64,000 nucleotides of DNA from Alligator mississippiensis. Lineage: Eukaryota > Chordata > Crocodylia > Alligatoridae. The notes under the pieces were generated by a model that was not told the DNA's origin, made no database searches, and saw only the letters and a program-made list of their open reading frames with translations. Where the stretch lies: NCBI RefSeq assembly GCF_030867095.1, contig NC_081835.1, positions 19,600,501-19,664,500 on the forward strand. Direction: 5' to 3'. This document shows positions 58,276 to 64,000 of this stretch, one piece after another (position 1 is the first letter of the stretch; every line of letters begins with the position of its first letter). A program made the translations under genes and the position numbers.

Positions 58276-58278
58276 ATT

Positions 58279-59475
58279 CAGTGTAAGGTATGTCACACCA
58301 CCTCTTTGTGCTTTGTTCTTGCACCCAATACACCTGTGCACTGTGTCAGCTTCAAAGGGGCTGTAAAGCTGCCCTAAGCTGGCAGCTGGAGATTTAATAA
58401 AAAGGGGCAAGAAGGAGGTCAAGTATAGAGGAGAGGCCATGGTTGGTATGAAGCCAGAGAAGAGTTGGGGTAGGTGGAGGGCATAACCTAAAGTGTGCTG
58501 TGATCCAGCAATTTCCAAACTCTTGTAACAGCCCCTGAGAGAGGCAAACTGGAATGATTTTAAAGGACCTTAAGGTAGTGGGGAAAGGGAAAAGGTGACT
58601 GCAGCCAAATTTGTCCCCCTCACACATCTGCCCTGAGCCTGGCTTGGCTAGGCAGAAGAACTAGAACTCATAGCTGTAGAGCAAGGATTTAAGGAAAGCT
58701 CTGTGAAGTGGTTTGAGCTCCTCAGATATAAAGTGCTAGATCTACAAAGCAGCAGTACTGCAGTGCAGAGCTTCTGAGGTTTGTCCATCCCTAATCCAAC
58801 TTTTATTTCCCTTCAGACCTCAGTTCTCTCCCTCCCACCTGAAGACATCTTCCTTCCCCACCTCCCCTTTTTTCCCTACAGTGAACTGCTTGTCCTTTTC
58901 ATGAGGCTCTGGTTTGGCAGAGTCATTTCCAGTATCCAGGTATGGGGGAACTCTACAAATTTAAGAAGTCAAGATATGGGAAAGAGGGTACCATTTTGGT
59001 GACCCCTGTATTAGCTGCTGCTGCTGAATTAGCAGGGTTCAAAGCCAGCTTTCGGATTTTTGGTTCCCTGTTAAGACAATTCCCAAACCGCCTGGCTAGG
59101 GGAGTAACATGACTTCCTCACAGATCCCTGTGACATCTAGACATGAGGGTGTTGTAATATCTCGTCATTCTTTTGCCCCTCCAGTTCTGGATGCCATGTT
59201 GGCAGTGTTTGAACTACTTGCATTTCGGCTGTGTGCTTACAGCTGCTCTTGCCAGGATCTTATAACAGCTCACCGAATCTTCCCCTTGTCCCATGATTAC
59301 AGTCCAGATGCTGTAAAAGGGCTGAACCCTGAGGTATTTAAACTCCCCCTGGAGTCAGTGGAGTAAGAACATCAGGATTTGGTCTGAGGAATCTAAATTT
59401 CCAGTACTAAGAGCAGGAGCATCGTTACCTAATCTCCTACAATGACTGGTATGTGACAAGCTTTGGAATGCTCCA
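58279..59475. other. intergenic, no gene recognised
   Basis: No gene, RNA or defined repeat. The open frames are short and lie on both strands. Confidence 0.45.
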
Positions 59476-59479
59476 CTTC

Positions 59480-60110
59480 TCCTAGTCAGGCTGGCTTTGA
59501 CGACTGCTTGCTTTATATAATTACTTTCAGTGTTGTTTAAGGCTCTGACTAATCGCAAGGCAATGGCCAGGTTTATAATGCAACAGTGTGTAGCCTAGAG
59601 CAAATTCTAACATAATTACACTGTAAAAATTCCCCCATTAGAAATAACACTGCATTGGCATTGTGTACAAAGCAGCCATGGTCCAGTCAACCGGCTCTGT
59701 GAAAATCTGTCTGACAATTGTTTACCCTTGTTGGTATCTTATTGACACTTGGTACAATGATGAAACTGTTACTTGACAGTGAATAGAAGCCGCAGGCCTC
59801 CTGGAGTCTCTCATTGCATCTGTCAGTCTTCAAGTGCAGTCATTTTCTTGACTGGGTTTCTCCAAATTAAGCCTTGTTAAGTTTTGACTGCTACAACTGC
59901 CAAGGCCAAAAATGAAACCGGGAGCCTAAATGATATGGCCAAGGCATAAATCGCAGAAATCTGTGACAGTCCAAACTGGCGCTGTTTCCCTTGCCACAAG
60001 GCGGAGTTACTTTCTTTTTTTGCTGTAGCTGAAGCAAGGGCTTTTTTCAGGATTTGTTACAAACTATCGTCTTGAGTCATGACAGTGGTTTCTTGGCCAA
60101 GTTGTTATCA
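59480..60110. promoter_or_regulatory. candidate conserved noncoding element (largest in window)
   Basis: About 600 bp, repeat-free and noncoding, with a strongly constrained look: GACTAATCGCAAGGCAATGG, AGGTTTATAATGC, AACATAATTACACTG, CATTAGAAATAACACTGC, GACAATTGTTTACCC (SOX plus forkhead), TTAAGCCTTGTTAAG, CATAAATCGCAG, AAACTGGCGCTG (E2F-like) and TTTGTTACAAAC. Conservation and function are inferred. Confidence 0.45.
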
Positions 60111-61152
60111 TGTTGTATTTGAAGCTGCCTCCTGAAAGGGTAGCAGTGTATTATGAAGAGTTGATGTGCTGCATCCTGATGTTACTGCATTATGGAAAGA
60201 TTATGCAATATTGGCATGCTCCAATACAATGCCACAACACCACTGCTTAGTCAGGTGAAACCAGGACTTTAAATAGCTTGCCCAGATGGAGGACAGACCT
60301 GTGAAGAAAACCAGGACAAGTGTAAACCAGAAGCCAGGTTTGCCTTTTGTAGATTTAACCATTTGGTGTCAGCTATTTTGTGAGCAAGCGGGTCAAATTT
60401 TTCCTTGGTCAAAGAACAGATGATTCACTGCAAACCAGGGATGATTTTTTTTTTCACTTTATAGGAAAATAGAAGATGAGTTCAGTGTTTGGAAACATGA
60501 TCTGACCAAAGGATCTAGAGAAATATAGTGAACACATTTCCATAAATATTGCATAAAAGAATAAGAATTCATAATGTGCTACCAGCGAAGTATCATAGTC
60601 TAGATGACTCCAAAAATTAAGTGCAGCATGTGACAGAAAAATTTTCTGAAGGGAATCCCTTCTTGAAGAACAGGCCTGGCAGTGGGGTAACATCAAAAGA
60701 CTGCATAGCTTAGGAGATTAGGAATGGAGTATAGGATGTTGATTCCAGTATGGCGCAAGGCAAGGGAAATCTAGTTTGAAGGATTGCAAATGGGATCTCG
60801 AGTCTTCTTAAATCACTAAGACTACTATCTGATTCTTGAGTTGGAGAATGGATTGTCCCCAGCTTGGTGCAAATGGAGTTGTGTGAGTAATGGAAAAAAG
60901 TGACCTAGTATATAGTCAGCCTCTTTCCCTTCCAATGAACCATTGCTCCCTATGATATGAGGCACGGGGTTGTGTCCCATCTAGTTACAAAGATCCCAAA
61001 TGACAGGGCTTCCATGATTCCCTAAGGAAAAGTAGAAAGCAATTCTACAATTTGCATGTTATCACGGTCTGTTTGGTGGCTGTAAGGGTGCCTGCATGGA
61101 ACAAGCAAAATACAAGGTCTCAGTCTGTTTTCAGGCAGGTGTCTACTTCACT

Positions 61153-61178
61153 AAAAATAAAATAAAATAAAATAAAAT
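61153..61178. repeat. (AAAAT)5 microsatellite
   Basis: Five near-perfect pentanucleotide units. Confidence 0.95.
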
Positions 61179-62624
61179 GTATTAATGGGTACTTTGTTGG
61201 CAGGCTCATCAGAAAAGCCAAGGACTAAGTAGGCCATGCTTTCTACTTAGTGAGAAGTGCATGCTGCAGGAGGCAAGCAGAACTGTAGAAAAAGAACTTG
61301 AGTACGTATACGGAGAGGCCAGCGTTACATGCTAAGATTCTGCTGTTTGAGTTGCAACAGCCAATTCCTGGCTTGTTTTCTTGCACCCTGGTGCCCTGCT
61401 AATCTGGTTGCCTCCTAAAGTGTCACCCTTTTCCTCCAGTTTTGCTAATCACTGTGGAACCTGAGCTAACTCTTCACCACTAGAATTGGGCCAATGTTGA
61501 GTTGCAGCATGGAAGGGTTTTGCATTGCCACTCCCTACAATGCATCTCTTTGTCACTAAATAGAATATTGAGACTCCTTAGGCTTAGAACATTTCACCAG
61601 CACCAAAGTTTAATTTACATTCTTTTTTAAGAAAAGAAAGCAGTGATATGTGGTCCCATTTTCTAATAAGTAAAAATTTGTAAATCCAGTAAGCAGCAGC
61701 ATTTGCTCTAACTTAATGTCCAGCTTCAGGAACAGCTAAGAGGAAAAGTGAAGGGTCTGTGTTTGTTCTATAAAACAGGAAAGTAGTTGTTTTCTATACT
61801 GTAAATATGCATTAAGGAAGTTCTTATAGGCTCGTGCAAGGGATTTGATGTTTTTAACTGAATACATTCCTCACATTTTTGTGCGACTGCCAAGGAGGCT
61901 AAATAAAATGGCTTTTTTTTAGTGTTTTCTCTAAGAATAGCCCTGCTTCTCTGTAAATATAGAAATGGAATTGTTTATAATAATTCTTTGGGAGAATAAC
62001 TAGTGTTATTGATGTTAAAAGTAGAGGGATTGCTGTTTCTTGGTCTTGGAAACACAGCTAACCAAACGGGTTAGGACTTCATAGAACCCAAGCATTCCTT
62101 ATCTGGTTACTGAGATTACATTGGTTTCATTTTTGTGGCAGGAGGTGAAGAAATCTGAGAATGCGGACTGGCATGTGAATACAAACAAAAATGGATTCAA
62201 ATCTTCTCTCAGAACAAAAAAATTTCTGATTTTCACGTCTTTGTTATTTTTAAATTTGTATCTGGTCCAGTTGGTGCCAACCAGATCACAAGGAAATCTA
62301 TTCTTTGAGTATTCCTCACCAGTATTAGACAATAACAATACTTGATCAGCGTATACCTTCCAAATGTTGAGGTACCACTGAATAAGTATCATCATTCTCC
62401 TCTAAGAGTTGAGGAAACTAAAATGGGTTTAAGGTGTAATTTTAAAAATGCAGCTTCCAATTGTGGGCGTGATAGAAATTGTACCCACAGTTAATTGCTA
62501 GACTCAATGTAGCATGTATACATTGAATTACTAAATTTGTAGGCAGTCAAGCAATTAAACGCTTAAACACTGCCAATTTGTGCCTCCAAATATCAGAGGC
62601 TGGGTTTGAAACCTTTTAAACAAT

Positions 62625-62735
62625 CAGACCTTAAGTGCATTGCCTACAGCTACCCAATAAGTTATTTGTAGAGCCGGGATTAGGTTTATGAGTTCCTGGC
62701 TCCCTGTTCCATGCTTGGTACACTAGATATTGGTG
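62625..62735 (-). mobile_element. MIR/CORE-SINE 5' half
   Basis: CCTTAAGTGCATTGCCTACAGC, GTAGAGCCGGGATTAGG, GAGTTCCTGGCTCCCTGTTCC and GTACACTAGAT follow the reverse-oriented family (TTAAGTGACTTGCCCAAGG, GCAGAGCCGGGAATAGAAC, CAGGAGTCCTGACTCCC, CCACTAGAC). Confidence 0.7.
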
Positions 62736-63023
62736 CCCCTCACCTCCTTTGCCTCCCACCCCCTAAATGTCAGAAGGGCTGGAAATCTTAGCACCAAAGA
62801 GCCTGTTTTGCCTTGAGGTTTTGCAAAACTAAAAGGTTTAGATAAAAAATTGTAAAATTTTCCATGCCCTACAGTTGAGTGCCCCTTTGGTGGAAACAGA
62901 TTGAAATGGACATAGTTTTTACCACATTATGGACAGTTATGTGTATGGGTGTGCCTGTAGGTCTGAGAGCCAGTCGGATTAAAATAGCAGACTAAAACCA
63001 GAGCTTGTCAATGCTATTCTGTG

Positions 63024-63535
63024 GAAATCAAGAGAAAGTAAGACCCCAGAACAACCAGTAGCCAAGCTGTTATGAGAAGCATTGGGTACATAGGAGGCAC
63101 TGGAACACCTACACTATCAGATTTAGGTAGGATGGTTGTTTATTCAACTGAGGATCCAAACTACTGGCTATTCTGGGTTGTTTCTGCCCGGATCTGAAGT
63201 TACATAAACAGTTTTGATTCTGGGTTCAGTTCAGTTTCAGATACAGGCAGAACTGTACAAGACCATCTGTTCTTGTGAGATTTCCACTCCAAATGTTGGG
63301 AAAATCATAAAAACAAACAAATCCTATGAAAGTTTTGCCATTCAAACTTAAACACTAAATTTTAACCTTAGTTTGGCTAATTATGCTAGTATTATTCAGG
63401 AAACTGAATACGTCACCATAAAGAGCATTTATTTCTCTGCTTTTCTCTTTCATATAAGGAGAGAAAAGCAGGGAAAATAACAGAAAGATTCACTTTGTTT
63501 GGGTAAGTTCTGGGGTCTTACTTTCTCTTGATTTC
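63024..63535. repeat. perfect 29-bp inverted repeat (foldback or transposon ends)
   Basis: The 29 bases at 63024-63052 are the exact reverse complement of 63507-63535, with 454 bp between. Weaker similarity continues outward on both sides (TGTCAATGCTATTCTGTG against TGTCACAGCAAATTCTCTGTC), so the arms may extend to about 63007 and 63565. A second inverted repeat lies inside near the right arm: CTGCTTTTCTCT around 63439-63450 against AGAGAAAAGCAG around 63461-63472, with weaker flanking complementarity. No target duplication or transposase is seen. A foldback or MITE is likely; gene conversion between two older repeats is possible. Confidence 0.75.
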
Positions 63536-63565
63536 AACTGACAGAGAATTTGCTGTGACATGTAT

Positions 63566-64000
63566 TCTTTGATTTAAGATACCCTTGCTTAGGCCTTCTG
63601 TGTAACTGGACCACAGAAGACTATTAAGATCATATAATCTAATTCCCATTCTTTCATGACCCTGCATGCACTTAATTCCTACTAATGGTTTATCCAAACT
63701 ATCATGAGCATCTTCAGTAATGGATCAGACATGATGCCTCAGTTGACCCAGAAGTATGCCTGCTACATTTTCTAGTTGCAGAATCTTTTCTTAAATACCA
63801 GCCCAAACTCTTCCTAGTCATTGTCCAAACATCTTCAGAGACTGACTCCGTAGTCCTTTACATATACTGTTTCCGTTATAGAGACTTATAAAATGTGATC
63901 ATCTCCTCTTGAGTCTTCTCTTCTCTAAACTCTATCAATTAAGTACTACTATCTGTTCCTCTCAATGTAAATTGTCCTCTGATCTGGCTTTGTTGTAGTT
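63566..64000. other. intergenic, no gene recognised
   Basis: AT-rich sequence to the window edge with no feature I can support. Confidence 0.45.

Larger units (their letters stand above)
60111..63005. other. intergenic, no gene recognised
   Basis: AT-rich. Contains the (AAAAT)n run at 61153-61178 and the SINE at 62625-62735. A minus-strand 98-codon frame at 62099-62395 and its plus-strand shadow have no resemblance to known proteins. Confidence 0.4.

Noticed and set aside
17765..64000. Search for GATA2 zinc-finger exons or EEFSEC exons
   Set aside because: No frame with the GATA zinc-finger pattern (CxNCx17CNxC) or EEFSEC GTPase/domain motifs was seen, so the proposed neighbourhood rests on the DNAJB8-like gene alone.
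1..64000. CRISPR arrays, operons, tRNA or rRNA genes
   Set aside because: No regularly spaced direct repeats, no tRNA A/B box cloverleaf and no rRNA core sequences were recognised; the window is vertebrate-type nuclear DNA.

Overview
The window reads as nuclear DNA of a slowly evolving sauropsid, most likely a crocodilian, with a turtle as the alternative. The grounds are several CR1 LINE pieces, including a 3' end of the type ending in a GACCCAGTATGGC-like box and TTCTTATGTTCTTAT; many old MIR/CORE-SINE copies; and small inverted-repeat DNA transposons of the kinds common in crocodilian and turtle genomes. The species assignment is inference. Nothing here looks bacterial, viral or organellar.

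Only one gene is convincing: an intact single-exon J-domain co-chaperone of the DNAJB6/DNAJB8 class on the minus strand at 17069-17764, best matched to DNAJB8. A polyadenylation signal lies about 95 bases past its stop codon. No other host exon can be supported. In mammals DNAJB8 lies between EEFSEC and GATA2, so the rest of the window may be the regulatory landscape of that locus. No EEFSEC or GATA2 coding sequence is recognised here.

Layout: 1-2.6 kb holds a CpG-rich patch and a decayed CR1 reverse transcriptase. 5.95-6.4 kb is a candidate conserved regulatory block. 8.6-10.4 kb holds a minus-strand non-LTR reverse transcriptase of a jockey-like (non-CR1) type. 11.5-11.8 kb is a second candidate block. 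14.8-16.4 kb has a CR1 tail, a MIR and a hAT-type MITE with a perfect 8-bp target duplication. 17-19.3 kb has DNAJB8 followed by a CR1 split by a MITE. 21.2-22.7 kb has a second jockey-like copy on the plus strand. 24.0-24.6 kb is a candidate enhancer with four WGATAR sites. 26.0-26.55 kb is an internally deleted pogo/Tigger-like transposon that still encodes a transposase C-terminus with a PCNA-binding (PIP) box. From 30 to 60 kb, candidate conserved blocks alternate with SINEs, MITEs and CR1 tails. 63.0-63.5 kb contains a perfect 29-bp inverted repeat with 454 bp between the arms.

The calls for candidate conserved noncoding blocks rest on reading style (dense homeodomain, POU, SOX and GATA-like motifs, few indel-like simple runs, no repeat resemblance). 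They need alignment to other genomes before they are trusted. Repeat boundaries are approximate unless a target-site duplication is given.
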